Shown here: positions 8,881 to 17,804 of the stretch, in pieces
Numbering within the stretch: position 1 is the stretch's first letter
Layout of the letters: each line of letters starts with the position of its first letter
From: Paramesorhizobium leguminum
GTDB lineage: Bacteria > Pseudomonadota > Alphaproteobacteria > Rhizobiales > Rhizobiaceae
Direction: 5' to 3'
Length of the DNA: 64,000 nt
NCBI RefSeq assembly: GCF_003217235.1
Contig: NZ_QJTF01000021.1
Location: 1 to 64,000 of the forward strand
Notes under the pieces: model-generated
Told to the model about the DNA's origin: nothing
Database searches by the model: none
What the model saw: the letters and a program-made list of their open reading frames with translations, nothing else
Translations under genes and position numbers: made by a program

Positions 8881-9891
8881 ATGCGCCCAGAGGAACTTCT
8901 TCGCCCCATGCCGCAAGGCCTTTGCTGCCCGCCGGGCGATTTCCATATCGACCCGGTGCGGCCCGTGGCGCGTGCCCTCATCACCCACGGCCATGCCGAC
9001 CACGCCCGTGCCGGGCACGGGCATGTGCTCGCCACGCAGGAAACGCTCGATATCATGCGGCTGCGCTACGGTGAGGGTTTTGCGGGATCGACGCAGGCCG
9101 TCAGTTTTGGCGAAACTGTTACTATCAACGGCGTCACGGTGCGCTTTCACTCGGCGGGGCACGTGCTGGGTTCGGCCCAGATCGCCGTGGAGCAAAACGG
9201 AATGCGGATCGTCGCGTCGGGCGATTACAAGCGCCAAAGAGACCCGACCTGCCGGGGCTTCGAGCCGGTCGCCTGCGATGTCTTCATCACCGAGGCGACC
9301 TTCGCCCTGCCGATCTTCCGCCATCCCGATGCCAGCCATGAGATCGCCCTGCTGCTCAAATCGGTGGCGCAGTTTCCGGAGCGAAGCCATCTCGTCGGCG
9401 CCTATGCGCTGGGCAAGGCGCAGCGCGTCATCAGCCTCATCCGGCAAGCAGGCTACGACAGGCCGATCTATATCCACGGCGCGCTGCAGAAGCTTTGCGA
9501 GTACTATCAGTTCCAAGGTATCGACCTTGGCGATTTGCAGCCGGCGACGCTTGAAGATGGGAGCCCGAACGATTTTGCGGGGGCAATCGTCATCGGTCCG
9601 CCTTCGGCCTTCGTCGACCGCTGGGCGCGGCGCTTTCCCGATCCGCTCGCCTGCTTCGCCTCGGGCTGGATGCGTATTCGCCAGAGGGCAAAGCAGCGCG
9701 GCGTGGAGTTGCCGCTCATCATCTCCGATCATTGCGACTGGGACGAACTGACCGCCACGATCGGCGAGGTTGCGCCTGGCGAGGTCTGGGTGACGCATGG
9801 GCGCGAGGAAGCGCTGGTGCGGTGGTGCGCGCTTGCTGGCATTCCGGCGCGCCCGCTGCATCTTGTCGGCTATGAGGACGAGGGAGATTAA
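8881..9891 (+). CDS. Ligase-associated DNA exonuclease (metallo-beta-lactamase / beta-CASP-like)
   Basis: A 336-residue metallo-beta-lactamase-fold nuclease. The zinc motif HGHADHA lies at residues 36-42. Further conserved elements are HSAGHVLGSAQI (about 92-103), SGDYK, EATFALP and a late HCDWDEL. These match TIGR04122, the exonuclease partner of bacterial ATP-dependent ligases, related to Artemis/SNM1 and CPSF73 enzymes that trim DNA ends. It ends 2 bases before the ligase start, so the two form an operon, and it diverges from the methyltransferase upstream. Confidence 0.9.
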   Translation: MRPEELLRPMPQGLCCPPGDFHIDPVRPVARALITHGHADHARAGHGHVLATQETLDIMRLRYGEGFAGSTQAVSFGETVTINGVTVRFHSAGHVLGSAQIAVEQNGMRIVASGDYKRQRDPTCRGFEPVACDVFITEATFALPIFRHPDASHEIALLLKSVAQFPERSHLVGAYALGKAQRVISLIRQAGYDRPIYIHGALQKLCEYYQFQGIDLGDLQPATLEDGSPNDFAGAIVIGPPSAFVDRWARRFPDPLACFASGWMRIRQRAKQRGVELPLIISDHCDWDELTATIGEVAPGEVWVTHGREEALVRWCALAGIPARPLHLVGYEDEGD

Positions 9892-9893
9892 GG

Positions 9894-11519
9894 GTGGAAG
9901 CCTTCGCCGAACTGCTCGACCGGCTGGTGCTGACGCCGCAGCGCAACGGCAAGATCAGGCTGCTTGTCGATTATTTCCGCGCGACTCCCGACCCGGAGCG
10001 CGGGTTTGCGCTTGCCGCCATCACGCGCGACCTGGATCTCGCAAGCGTAAAGCCCGCCATGCTGCGCGCGCTGATCATCGAGAGGGTCGATCCTGAGCTC
10101 TTCGCCTATTCCTATGATTATGTCGGCGATCTCGCCGAAACCATATCGCTGATCTGGCCGGCCCCCGAACAGAGGCGCGCGAACCGCCCTCCCCTGCTTT
10201 CCGAGATCGTCGAAGCCTTGTCGCAGGCGTCGCGGCGGGAGGGGCCGTTGCTGGTTGCGCGGTGGCTGGATGACCTCGACGCGTCGGGACGCTACGCGCT
10301 TCTGAAGCTCGTCACCGGCGGCCTGCGCATCGGCGTTTCCGCGAGGCTCGCCAAGCAGGCGCTGGCGGATTTCGGCCAGGTGGACGTGACCGAAATCGAG
10401 GAACTCTGGCATGGGCTGGCCCCGCCTTATGAAAACCTGTTCGCCTGGCTCGAAGGGCGCGGACCGCGCCCCGCCAGCCTTGCGGCAGCGCCTTTTCGCC
10501 CCGTCATGCTGGCGACAGCGCTGGACGAGGCGGATTTTGCCAAGCTCGATGCGAGCGACTATGCGGCGGAGTGGAAATGGGACGGCATCCGCGTACAAGC
10601 CGTGGCGGAGGATGGCGTCCGGCGCATCTATTCGCGCATCGGTGACGATATTTCCCACGCCTTTCCCGACATTCTGGAGGCCATGGATTTTGAAGGCGCC
10701 ATCGACGGCGAACTTCTGGTTGGACGCCTTGGCGAAAACGGCATTGCCGCCGGGACGTTCGGCGATTTGCAGCAGCGGCTGAATCGCAAGATAGTGACCG
10801 CTAAACAACTGTCGGATTTTCCCGCCTTTGTGCGCGCATATGATTTGTTGCAGGAAGGCAGCCAGGCCGGCGGAGCGGATCTCCGACCCCTGCCCTTCCG
10901 CGAGCGGCGGATGCGCCTCGAAGCCTTCATCGCCGGGCTTGATCCGCAGCGCTTCGATCTTTCGCCGCTGATCGTGTTTAACGACTTCGAGGAACTGGCG
11001 GCATTTCGCGGTGCGCCGCCGCATCCGATAATAGAAGGCGTCATGCTGAAACGCCATGACAGCCCCTATCTGCCGGGACGTCCCAAGGGGCCGTGGTTCA
11101 AATGGAAGCGTGATCCGTTTACCGTGGATGCGGTCGTGGTCTATGCCCAGCGCGGCCATGGCAAAAGGTCGAGCTATTATTCGGATTTCACCTTCGCTGT
11201 CTGGACCGGGCCGGAGGATGCTCCCATGCTCGTGCCGGTCGGCAAAGCGTATTTTGGCTTCACGGACGAGGAATTGCTGCTGCTCGACCGCTTCGTTCGC
11301 GAGAACACGACTGAGCGCTTCGGACCCGTGCGCGCGGTGCGGGCTGAGCCGGATCACGGTTTGGTTGTGGAGGTGGCGTTCGAAGGCCTCAACCGCTCTA
11401 CCCGGCATAAATCCGGCGTGGCTATGCGGTTTCCCCGGTTTTCAAGGCTGCGCTGGGACAAGCCACCGAGAGAGGCGGACCGGCTGGAGGCGCTGGAGAA
11501 ACTGCTGGAACAAGCTTGA
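9894..11519 (+). CDS. ATP-dependent DNA ligase (repair cluster type)
   Basis: A 541-residue ligase starting with GTG two bases after the exonuclease stop. The N-terminal DNA-binding domain (1-200) is followed by a nucleotidyltransferase domain whose motif I is EWKWDGIR, with Lys228 as the residue that accepts AMP. Further motifs include YSRIGDDISH (motif Ia), DGELLVG (III) and EGVMLKRHDSPY (IV). The OB-fold C-terminus has KWKRDPFTVDAVVVYA (motif V). The size and the neighbouring helicase, PdeM and exonuclease identify the 'ligase-associated DNA damage response' ligase rather than LigD of the Ku end-joining pathway. Confidence 0.92.
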   Translation: MEAFAELLDRLVLTPQRNGKIRLLVDYFRATPDPERGFALAAITRDLDLASVKPAMLRALIIERVDPELFAYSYDYVGDLAETISLIWPAPEQRRANRPPLLSEIVEALSQASRREGPLLVARWLDDLDASGRYALLKLVTGGLRIGVSARLAKQALADFGQVDVTEIEELWHGLAPPYENLFAWLEGRGPRPASLAAAPFRPVMLATALDEADFAKLDASDYAAEWKWDGIRVQAVAEDGVRRIYSRIGDDISHAFPDILEAMDFEGAIDGELLVGRLGENGIAAGTFGDLQQRLNRKIVTAKQLSDFPAFVRAYDLLQEGSQAGGADLRPLPFRERRMRLEAFIAGLDPQRFDLSPLIVFNDFEELAAFRGAPPHPIIEGVMLKRHDSPYLPGRPKGPWFKWKRDPFTVDAVVVYAQRGHGKRSSYYSDFTFAVWTGPEDAPMLVPVGKAYFGFTDEELLLLDRFVRENTTERFGPVRAVRAEPDHGLVVEVAFEGLNRSTRHKSGVAMRFPRFSRLRWDKPPREADRLEALEKLLEQA

Positions 11520-11678
11520 ATTTTCGCAATTTTGCTATCTACCAGAGCGCGAAAACCCTGCTACAAATTGCAAATTCGAAAGCGGAAGCAGCACGCGTCG
11601 GGACCAGCCGGCGCACCGGTGAAGACGGGCTACACCGGCATAGGCGAGTGCCTCGCTTTCGAAATAATGGAGGTGAGA

Positions 11679-11777
11679 ATGATGTGGTATCCAATACTAC
11701 CAATCAGGATCACGCTGCAGGTAAGGAAAACCCGGACGGGCTGGATAATCACCGTCCGGGTTGGACTTAACAACTAG
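11679..11777 (+). CDS. Possible 32-residue basic small protein
   Basis: A strong Shine-Dalgarno GGAGGTGA stands five bases before tandem ATGs at 11679 and 11682. The frame encodes a 32-residue peptide starting MMWYPILPIR and ending VRVGLNN, rich in Ile, Val, Arg and Thr. The last third of the coding region forms an 11-bp hairpin and another hairpin follows the stop. No family is recognised. It could be a real small protein, a leader peptide, or part of a structured RNA. The surrounding 11520-11865 holds no other gene. Confidence 0.4.
   Translation: MMWYPILPIRITLQVRKTRTGWIITVRVGLNN
11729..11762. other. 11-bp hairpin inside the small ORF
   Basis: The arms AACCCGGACGG (11729-11739) and CCGTCCGGGTT (11752-11762) are perfect complements around a 12-base loop. 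There is no T-run after it, so it is not a standard terminator. It could occlude or pause translation of the small ORF, or be part of a small RNA. Confidence 0.6.
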
Positions 11778-11788
11778 CAGCAAAGCGG

Positions 11789-11812
11789 CCTTGGGAGTTA
11801 GCCCTCCCAAGG
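11789..11812. terminator. Perfect 9-bp hairpin, possible two-way terminator
   Basis: CCTTGGGAG and CTCCCAAGG pair around a six-base loop between the small ORF and the convergent gene ending at 11866. No clear U-tract follows on either strand, so termination is uncertain; it may protect 3' ends. Confidence 0.4.
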
Positions 11813-11865
11813 TCACTCCAATAATATAAAGGGAAAGCCCGCGCCTTTCAAGGATGTGCACGGAG

Positions 11866-12903
11866 CTACTCCGCGACGCTAACCCTTATCGCATAGATAT
11901 CAACGGCCTTGCCCGTGCCGCTGACATCGCTGTTGATGGTGATGGTGCCGGGGGCATTTGGCGTCTTGCCGCCGGAGAAATCCGCGTCGAACAGGAAGTC
12001 GCTTCGGGCATCGGCGACATCGTAGCGCTTGCGGCCGCAATCGCCCAATGCGCCGAAATCGCAACTAACCGCCATCTGGGTCGGCTTGCCGTCGTCGCTG
12101 CGAGCGACGATGTCGAAGGTCGCCTTCTTGCCGGCGATCTGCTTGAGGATCCCCTCGCCCACATCAAATACGACTTCATCGTCGCTGCCGAGGGTTTTCA
12201 CCCGCGCGACGCTGACCGAACCCTGGTTTGCGATTTCCGCTGTCGCACTGCCCCGCACCGCGATACGCGTCGGCTCGGAAGGGCTGAAAATATTGATCCA
12301 CTTGCCATCCAGGACATCCTCCCCCTCCCGGGCAGGTGCGCCATTCAGCAGCGCCGTCGTGCGCGACGGCCCCATGACGTCGGTGAAGCTGTTATAAAGC
12401 GACCAGCCCATCAAAGCGAACACCAGAAGGATGAGCGCGGGCAGCACATAGGAAAGAAAGGCCGAGCGCGGCTTTTTTTCCACATCACGACGCGGCGCGC
12501 CGCCTTCGAAGCCAAAATCAGCATCGCGCTGCTTCTTCTTGGCCGTAGGGCGCATATCGTCCCGGTCGAGCGATGGTCCATCGGCAAGCGAAGCGCCCTT
12601 TGCCGACATAGACCCATTGCGCCCTTCCTGGCGATGCTCGGCGGGCCGCAAAGATGGCTCAACGCGCGCGCCTGAAGCGGGGGCAGCGGGCATCGCCGGG
12701 CGAAACTCCGTCTCGATATGCGAGATCGTCGCCTTGAGGCGGTCGCGGCGCTGCGTCTTCTGCGCCTCGCTCAGCGACGCGTTGGCGGCAAGCGCATGCT
12801 CATGCGCGCTCCAGGCCGATTCGTAAATCCGCTGACGCGTGGCGGGATTGGCGGCATCGCCCTTGGCGAATGCATTGCGTATCGCGCGTTCTATGCCTTC
12901 CAA
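11866..12903 (-). CDS. Single-pass membrane protein of unknown function
   Basis: About 345 residues from a TTG start at 12903 (LEGIERAIRNAFAKG), chosen because AGAGGA lies about 8 bases upstream; an ATG at 12960 would add 19 unlikely residues. A helical N-terminal domain (about 1-70) is followed by a disordered basic/Pro-Ala linker. One membrane helix (SFLSYVLPALILLVFALMGW) follows, then a beta-rich C-terminal domain of about 170 residues likely outside the membrane. The pattern is that of conserved hypothetical proteins in Brucellaceae; no enzymatic motif is visible. Confidence 0.7.
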   Translation of the reverse strand: MEGIERAIRNAFAKGDAANPATRQRIYESAWSAHEHALAANASLSEAQKTQRRDRLKATISHIETEFRPAMPAAPASGARVEPSLRPAEHRQEGRNGSMSAKGASLADGPSLDRDDMRPTAKKKQRDADFGFEGGAPRRDVEKKPRSAFLSYVLPALILLVFALMGWSLYNSFTDVMGPSRTTALLNGAPAREGEDVLDGKWINIFSPSEPTRIAVRGSATAEIANQGSVSVARVKTLGSDDEVVFDVGEGILKQIAGKKATFDIVARSDDGKPTQMAVSCDFGALGDCGRKRYDVADARSDFLFDADFSGGKTPNAPGTITINSDVSGTGKAVDIYAIRVSVAE

Positions 12904-13097
12904 CTCGGATTTCCTCTTACAACGCCAGAACGAAGGCAAATTAGAGCATGATGGCTCCATGCTCTAGAGGATATGGGCGGTTAATCAAGCATTTACACTT
13001 TTTCTTAAAGTACGCGCGTCTCGCCACCAAACTTCCGTTTACGGAAACGTCAAAATCCGGCATATAATTTTCCAAACGCGTGAGTGGGAGAAAACAC

Positions 13098-14060
13098 ATG
13101 GCATTGCCCGAAATTTTGAAAAGCAAGCTGCGCATTCCTGTTGTCGGCGCGCCGCTCTTCATCATCTCCCATCCCGCGCTCGTTCTGGCGCAATGCAAGG
13201 CCGGAATCGTCGGCTCCTTCCCGGCGCTCAACGCGCGGCCTGAATCCCAGTTGGACGAATGGCTGGCTGAAATCACCGAGACGCTGCGCGACCATGACGC
13301 GAAGCATCCGGAAAGCCCCGCCGCGCCTTTTGCTGTCAACCAGATCGTCCATCACTCCAACAAGCGGCTGGAGCATGATCTGGGACTTTGCGTGAAATAC
13401 AAGGTGCCGATCGTCATTTCCTCGCTAGGCGCGGTTCCCGAAGTCAATGCCGCGATCCATTCCTATGGCGGCATCGTGCTGCACGATGTCATAAACAACC
13501 GCCATGCCAATTCCGCCATCCGCAAGGGCGCCGATGGGTTGATCGCGGTAGCGGCGGGCGCGGGCGGACATGCCGGTACACTCTCGCCTTTCGCCCTCAT
13601 TCAGGAAATCCGCGAATGGTTCGATGGACCGCTGCTCCTGTCGGGAGCGATCGCCAACGGGCGCTCGATTCTCGCTGCCCAGGCGATGGGGGCTGATCTG
13701 GCCTATATCGGCTCGCCCTTCATCGCCACGCATGAGGCGCGCGCCGCGGATGAATACAAGCAGGCGATCGTCGAATCGGCTGCTTCAGACATTGTCTATT
13801 CCAATTATTTCACCGGCGTTCATGGCAATTACCTGAAACCCTCCATAGCGGCAGCGGGCATGGACCCGGACAATCTGCCGGAAGCCGATGCTTCCAAGAT
13901 GGATTTCGACAAGGCGACAGCGGGCCCCAAGGCCTGGAAGGAAATATGGGGCTGCGGACAGGGTATCGCCGCGGTCAAGGAAATCGCGCCAGTGGCGGAG
14001 CTGGTCGCGCGGCTGGAAAAAGAATACACCGTGGCAAAGGCCGCTCTCATCAGAGGATAG
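13098..14060 (+). CDS. Nitronate monooxygenase / FMN-dependent 2-nitropropane dioxygenase family
   Basis: A 320-residue TIM-barrel flavoenzyme. It begins ALPEILKSKLRIPVVGAPLF and contains the FMN-binding stretches VAAGAGGHAGTLSPFALIQEI and ALLLSGAIANGRSILAAQ-like elements, followed by MGADLAYIGSPFIAT. These are standard for NAD(P)H-dependent/nitronate monooxygenase (PF03060) proteins that oxidise nitronates with FMN. The start at 13098 is preferred because GGGAGAAA precedes it; a GTG at 13080 is in frame. It stands alone upstream of a tRNA gene. Confidence 0.88.
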   Translation: MALPEILKSKLRIPVVGAPLFIISHPALVLAQCKAGIVGSFPALNARPESQLDEWLAEITETLRDHDAKHPESPAAPFAVNQIVHHSNKRLEHDLGLCVKYKVPIVISSLGAVPEVNAAIHSYGGIVLHDVINNRHANSAIRKGADGLIAVAAGAGGHAGTLSPFALIQEIREWFDGPLLLSGAIANGRSILAAQAMGADLAYIGSPFIATHEARAADEYKQAIVESAASDIVYSNYFTGVHGNYLKPSIAAAGMDPDNLPEADASKMDFDKATAGPKAWKEIWGCGQGIAAVKEIAPVAELVARLEKEYTVAKAALIRG

Positions 14061-14193
14061 GTAATACGCTCTCGTTGAAGCTCCATTCTTTGCAAATCAT
14101 CCGATTTGCACCCTTGCATTTCAGTCGCGAGTTAGGTATCAGCGCAAACAGTCGGTCCGGGATGATTTTTCGGACGCTCGGGGTATTCCCCTT

Positions 14194-14269
14194 GCCGCTT
14201 TAGCTCAGTTGGTAGAGCACATCATTCGTAATGATGGGGTCAGGTGTTCGAGTCACCTAAGCGGCACCA
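14194..14269 (+). tRNA. tRNA-Thr (anticodon CGT)
   Basis: A complete cloverleaf can be read: acceptor arms GCCGCTT and AAGCGGC, D-arm AGCTCAGTTGGTAGAGC, and an anticodon stem CATCA/TGATG around loop TTCGTAA with anticodon CGT. The T-arm is AGGTG TTCGAGT CACCT, and CCA is encoded at 14267-14269. It reads Thr ACG codons. The lower-GC orphan gene downstream may be foreign, but no integrase is present here. Confidence 0.95.
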
Positions 14270-14425
14270 TTTTTCCCAATGAAATTGTTGATATTAGTTT
14301 GGTGTGGTGCCCGCACTGCATTTCAATTGTGTTTTTAAAAACCATCCTCTGTAGCGGTTTATTGTTGTGGTCTGGTGTTACCTTTGGCACAAACCGACGA
14401 CGGCTTTTGGGCAAACGGGGGGCAC

Positions 14426-15307
14426 ATGGACAAAAAACCTGCAGGGAATTTTTCAGCCATTGCATCGGTTGATGAAGAGGCATTTGAATTCTTCAATATG
14501 TTTGATGCATTTGGAATCGAAGACCGTGACCGGGCGTTGGCTTTGGTGGGGGAAGCGACCAAAATGGGTCTCCTGCACCCTGGCTTCGGCGGTCGTGCAA
14601 TTTCGGAAATGCAGCCTCCTCCCCTCGGAGAACCCAAAGGCGCGCTACTCGGCCATCCGAACATTTTTCGCAGTGGAATCGTAGTATCGCTAGTGAACGT
14701 GAATAATCAAATGACCGTGGATGGCGCATCCGTCTACTTCAGCGAAGGTGTGCAACATCGGTTTGCACTGGAATCAATAACACTATCGAAAAATCGCGGG
14801 ATGGGGATTCTCCATGGCACCATTGCCGATGACGTGGCAATTTCTGTTTTCGAACCGTCCTTTATCTCTGACCGGCAATGGCACGGCGAAGGCAGTATCC
14901 ACGAGATCGCGTTATACGGAGTCCCATATTGGTTAGAAATCGGCACTCCGCCGCCCATTGAGGTTCCCGATCGTTTTTCTGGAGATGGCACAGAGACCAA
15001 GCTCCTATATTTCAACAAAGCTGCGATGATCCTAGCCTTGAAGGACGCACCGCCGAGTTTCTATTCAATTCTTGGGCCTGTAAAAGCTGTACGGCCATAC
15101 AGCTTGGAGGTGCTGGGACAGCGCATCACGGAAATTACGGTAACTGTCGCTCGCGTGGGTGAAGATTATGAAAAGGATGTCGACATTAAGCTCTTTGTCC
15201 CCGACTCAATCATGAGCGCCGGGACGATCCCAGACGTAGGCCACCAGATACAAGCAACAATCCGGCTTTGTTCACGCCTATGGATTGCTAATGTGGGACG
15301 TAATTAA
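14426..15307 (+). CDS. Hypothetical protein, orphan next to tRNA-Thr
   Basis: About 293 residues from the ATG at 14426 (MDKKPAGNFSAIASVDEEAF), which has a G-rich upstream stretch; a longer frame from 14375 is less likely. I recognise no domain. An N-terminal helical part (DEEAFEFFNMFDAFGIEDRD) is followed by a beta-rich body with repeated EISxxxLYG/VPYWLEIG-like strands. No signal peptide, membrane helix or catalytic motif is evident. Base composition is visibly lower in GC than the housekeeping genes around it, and it lies directly behind a tRNA, both hints of horizontal acquisition. Confidence 0.6.
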   Translation: MDKKPAGNFSAIASVDEEAFEFFNMFDAFGIEDRDRALALVGEATKMGLLHPGFGGRAISEMQPPPLGEPKGALLGHPNIFRSGIVVSLVNVNNQMTVDGASVYFSEGVQHRFALESITLSKNRGMGILHGTIADDVAISVFEPSFISDRQWHGEGSIHEIALYGVPYWLEIGTPPPIEVPDRFSGDGTETKLLYFNKAAMILALKDAPPSFYSILGPVKAVRPYSLEVLGQRITEITVTVARVGEDYEKDVDIKLFVPDSIMSAGTIPDVGHQIQATIRLCSRLWIANVGRN

Positions 15308-15435
15308 ACGGAAGCGATTGAATAAATCAAAGCAAATACAAATTATTATTAAATTATCACTCAATTTACATTTTTCATTTTAAATGAGCCCTTGATTTAT
15401 ACTTGATTTTTCGCGAATACTCAGGAGATCAAGCC

Positions 15436-15684
15436 ATGATGGCCGCCGTTTTTACATTGCTGGCGCTAGCGTTGCTGTTTGGCTGGTTCGGCCGGCGTGA
15501 CATCGCACTGGTCTTCATCATTTTCTTTCTTGTCGTGGCATTGAAGGAGTTCCTGTGGGAAATCCATAGCTCCTCCTATGGGTATCGCATGCCGTGGCTC
15601 CAGACCCGGTTCATGAAGGCTCCACCCGTAGCGCCCCACCTCACAGCTGACCATCGCTTGATAATCCAGGGAGCATTGGCATGA
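15436..15684 (+). CDS. DUF5993 family small membrane protein
   Basis: An 82-residue protein with two membrane helices (MMAAVFTLLALALLFGWFG and IALVFIIFFLVVALKEFLW) and a C-terminal soluble tail. AGGAG lies a few bases before the tandem ATGs at 15436/15439. Proteins of this family usually stand directly upstream of a DsbB-type gene, as here: the stop overlaps the next ATG (ATGA). A role in assisting the disulfide oxidase is an inference from that pairing. Confidence 0.75.
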   Translation: MMAAVFTLLALALLFGWFGRRDIALVFIIFFLVVALKEFLWEIHSSSYGYRMPWLQTRFMKAPPVAPHLTADHRLIIQGALA

Positions 15685-16346
15685 GTCCTCATCGCACCAA
15701 TTCCCCTCGTACGGCTCCCCGTCGGACCAGCCCCAAACAAACCCCGGCGACGCTTGCGACCAGCCCTGAGCCGGTGCCTGCAGAGCCGCGCCTTGCCACG
15801 TTGCATTACCTTTATCTACTGGCCATGCTGGCGGTCATCGCCGCCATCCTCACCGCGGCGATGGTGATGCAATATGTTCGGGGCGAACTGCCCTGCCCGC
15901 TCTGCCTGTTGCAGCGGGCGGCGCTCTTCGGCGTCGCCTTCGGCATCATGCAACAGTTCCATAGCGGCTTTTCCTTCCGGAACACGGGGCTTAGCCTGCT
16001 TTTCGCAATCTTCCTTCTGGTCGTATCGGTGCGGCAGACGCTGCTCGATATCTATCCGCGTCCCGGACACGAATATATCGGCAGCGCCATATTGGGCCTG
16101 CATATGCCGGTATGGTCGATCCTGATCGCGATTGCCCTGCTCATCGCCTATGCGTTCAAACTCATTATCTTCGGAAATGCCGATGAGGTGCGCAATGCGC
16201 GCCTTGCGGATCACCCGCTGATACGCGCGCTGGCGCTCGTGCTCGGCCTCTATATGGTCGCCATCGTCCTGATCAATTTCGGCTCAGTGATACTGCAGTG
16301 CGGCCTCGATGAATGCCACACCTTCAGCTACAAGCTGCTGCAATAG
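15681..16346 (+). CDS. dsbB: Disulfide bond formation protein B (DsbB family)
   Basis: A 221-residue inner-membrane protein with a disordered Pro/Thr-rich N-terminus (1-35), then four membrane segments. The first periplasmic cysteine pair lies in LPCPLCLLQRAALF and the second pair near the C-terminus in LQCGLDECHTFSYK. These two pairs are the electron-transfer cysteines of DsbB, which reoxidises the periplasmic thiol oxidase DsbA and passes electrons to quinone. It is translationally coupled to the upstream DUF5993 gene. The long N-terminal extension is unusual for E. coli DsbB but is seen in alphaproteobacterial members. Confidence 0.85.
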   Translation: MSPHRTNSPRTAPRRTSPKQTPATLATSPEPVPAEPRLATLHYLYLLAMLAVIAAILTAAMVMQYVRGELPCPLCLLQRAALFGVAFGIMQQFHSGFSFRNTGLSLLFAIFLLVVSVRQTLLDIYPRPGHEYIGSAILGLHMPVWSILIAIALLIAYAFKLIIFGNADEVRNARLADHPLIRALALVLGLYMVAIVLINFGSVILQCGLDECHTFSYKLLQ

Positions 16347-16353
16347 TAGTGTC

Positions 16354-16950
16354 TTAGGGTCGGCAGGAAGCCAGCGCCTCGATGTCTTCCGCCGGTTTGT
16401 CCTTCCAGAACCGGGCGTAGTTTTCCATCGTGGTGAAGCTTTGACCGAGCATACGGTCGGTATAGAGCGTTCCGTTGATGTGGTCGATCTCATGCTGCAA
16501 TATGCGGGCGTGCCAGCCCTCAGCCTTGATGTGGATAGGCTCGCCATTCTGGTCGAGGCAATCTACCTCGACGCGCGTCGCGCGCGGCACGAGCGCCGAG
16601 AACCCCGGAAGGCTCAAACAGCCCTCGAAGAAGACCGCTTCCGGTCCGGGCAGAAGCCGTATCCTGGGATTGATGACGACGTGGAACGGTACGGGAGCTC
16701 GTCCGCGCCGGGCAAGATCTTCCTCGGATATCCCCTTATGATATTCAGCCCGATCCTCAATGACGGCGAGTTGCAGTGACTGGCCGACCTGCGGCGCCGC
16801 CAACCCCACCCCTGCGTTGCGGATGGTTTCTCGCATCAGTTCGATCAAGCGCTGTATGTCCGATGACCTGATTTCGTCTACCGTAAGGTCTCGCCCGACC
16901 TGACGGAGGACAGGATCGCCAACCGTGGTTACTTGAAGACGCAAAGACAT
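16354..16950 (-). CDS. def: Peptide deformylase (second-copy type)
   Basis: A 198-residue metalloenzyme with all three deformylase motifs: GVGLAAPQVG (motif I), EGCLSLPG (motif II, Cys metal ligand) and QHEIDHINGTLY (motif III, HExxH). It removes the formyl group from new N-termini. The start at 16950 (MSLRLQVTTVGDP) has GAGGAG a few bases upstream; an upstream Met adds 13 unlikely residues. It is not next to fmt, so it is probably an additional def-like paralogue. Confidence 0.88.
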   Translation of the reverse strand: MSLRLQVTTVGDPVLRQVGRDLTVDEIRSSDIQRLIELMRETIRNAGVGLAAPQVGQSLQLAVIEDRAEYHKGISEEDLARRGRAPVPFHVVINPRIRLLPGPEAVFFEGCLSLPGFSALVPRATRVEVDCLDQNGEPIHIKAEGWHARILQHEIDHINGTLYTDRMLGQSFTTMENYARFWKDKPAEDIEALASCRP

Positions 16951-17368
16951 GGCATTCTCCTCAGTTTTCGGGAGTGCAGTATATGCCATCTACAGCGCAG
17001 CGAAAAGTTTCGCTTGTTTTACCTCTTTATTGGGATCGATCAGGCCGCCCGACTCGTACAGTATAGCAATGCGGCTGGACCTGTGCGCCCGGCTGGGGGC
17101 CTGGCGCGGACGCCCCCTTTCCGCGCCGGGCCTCCTCTTCTTCTCGTATCAATCCTCGAGAAGTGCCGCTGGCCACGCTCCTGCCGAAATCGATTCAGGG
17201 ATAAAATCATACAGCATTCAAAAGTTTTGGAGCGTGTTTTGCGCGTCCAATTGGAGGCGCCGCGCTCCAAGCGGGATAGCAACTTATTGGAGTAGCGCTC
17301 CGCCCGCCGCTCATCCATGATTGCCCGCAATCGGCCGGATGCCGCCGTTCCAGATCGAGGAGAATAAA
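16951..17368. other. Intergenic region without a recognisable gene
   Basis: Between the deformylase start and the next rightward gene are about 420 bases in which short frames on both strands look random (Arg/Ser/Pro-rich, no ribosome sites). The region must hold the promoters for both flanking genes, but none could be assigned with confidence. Confidence 0.5.
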
Positions 17369-17662
17369 ATGCCTGAAAGAGAAAGCCGGCCGGACCCCGC
17401 CGACATCATTTTCCCGCAATATGCGGGCGACGGCCCGGCACTGCTTGAAGATGAAAAGAAGCACGTACTGGGCTTTCGCTTCGTCTACGGACTGGCGCCG
17501 CAGGAGCCGATGATCGAGATCCGCCTACAGGACGGCAGCTCCGCAATCCAGACATTCCACATTCCCCTGCCGGATGCGATGTATCTGCTCGGCGCGCTAC
17601 AGCATGTCCAGCAAGAGACGGAAGCAGAAATTCCAGTGGAGCCGCCTATTCTAGCAAAATAG
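17369..17662 (+). CDS. Conserved hypothetical protein
   Basis: A 97-residue acidic protein starting MPERESRPDPADIIFPQYAG, with GAGGAG nicely spaced upstream. It looks like a small alpha/beta protein (VLGFRFVYGLAPQEPMIEIRL, then FHIPLPDAMYLLGALQHVQ). I recognise no named family. No signal or membrane segment is present. It is monocistronic. Confidence 0.65.
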   Translation: MPERESRPDPADIIFPQYAGDGPALLEDEKKHVLGFRFVYGLAPQEPMIEIRLQDGSSAIQTFHIPLPDAMYLLGALQHVQQETEAEIPVEPPILAK

Positions 17663-17804
17663 GCGGATAACAATGGTCGGATTGCAGGCAAACCCGTCTA
17701 TTCCTTGATTTTCTGGCGCGGCGCGCTAAATATACTTTCATTCAGACAATGAAATGCTGGCCTCCTTGTTCGGCGGACAGCATCATCGTTTGAGGGAGGT
17801 AACA

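Noticed and set aside
9888-11408. Leftward open frame of 506 codons
   Set aside because: It is the shadow of the ATP-dependent ligase gene.
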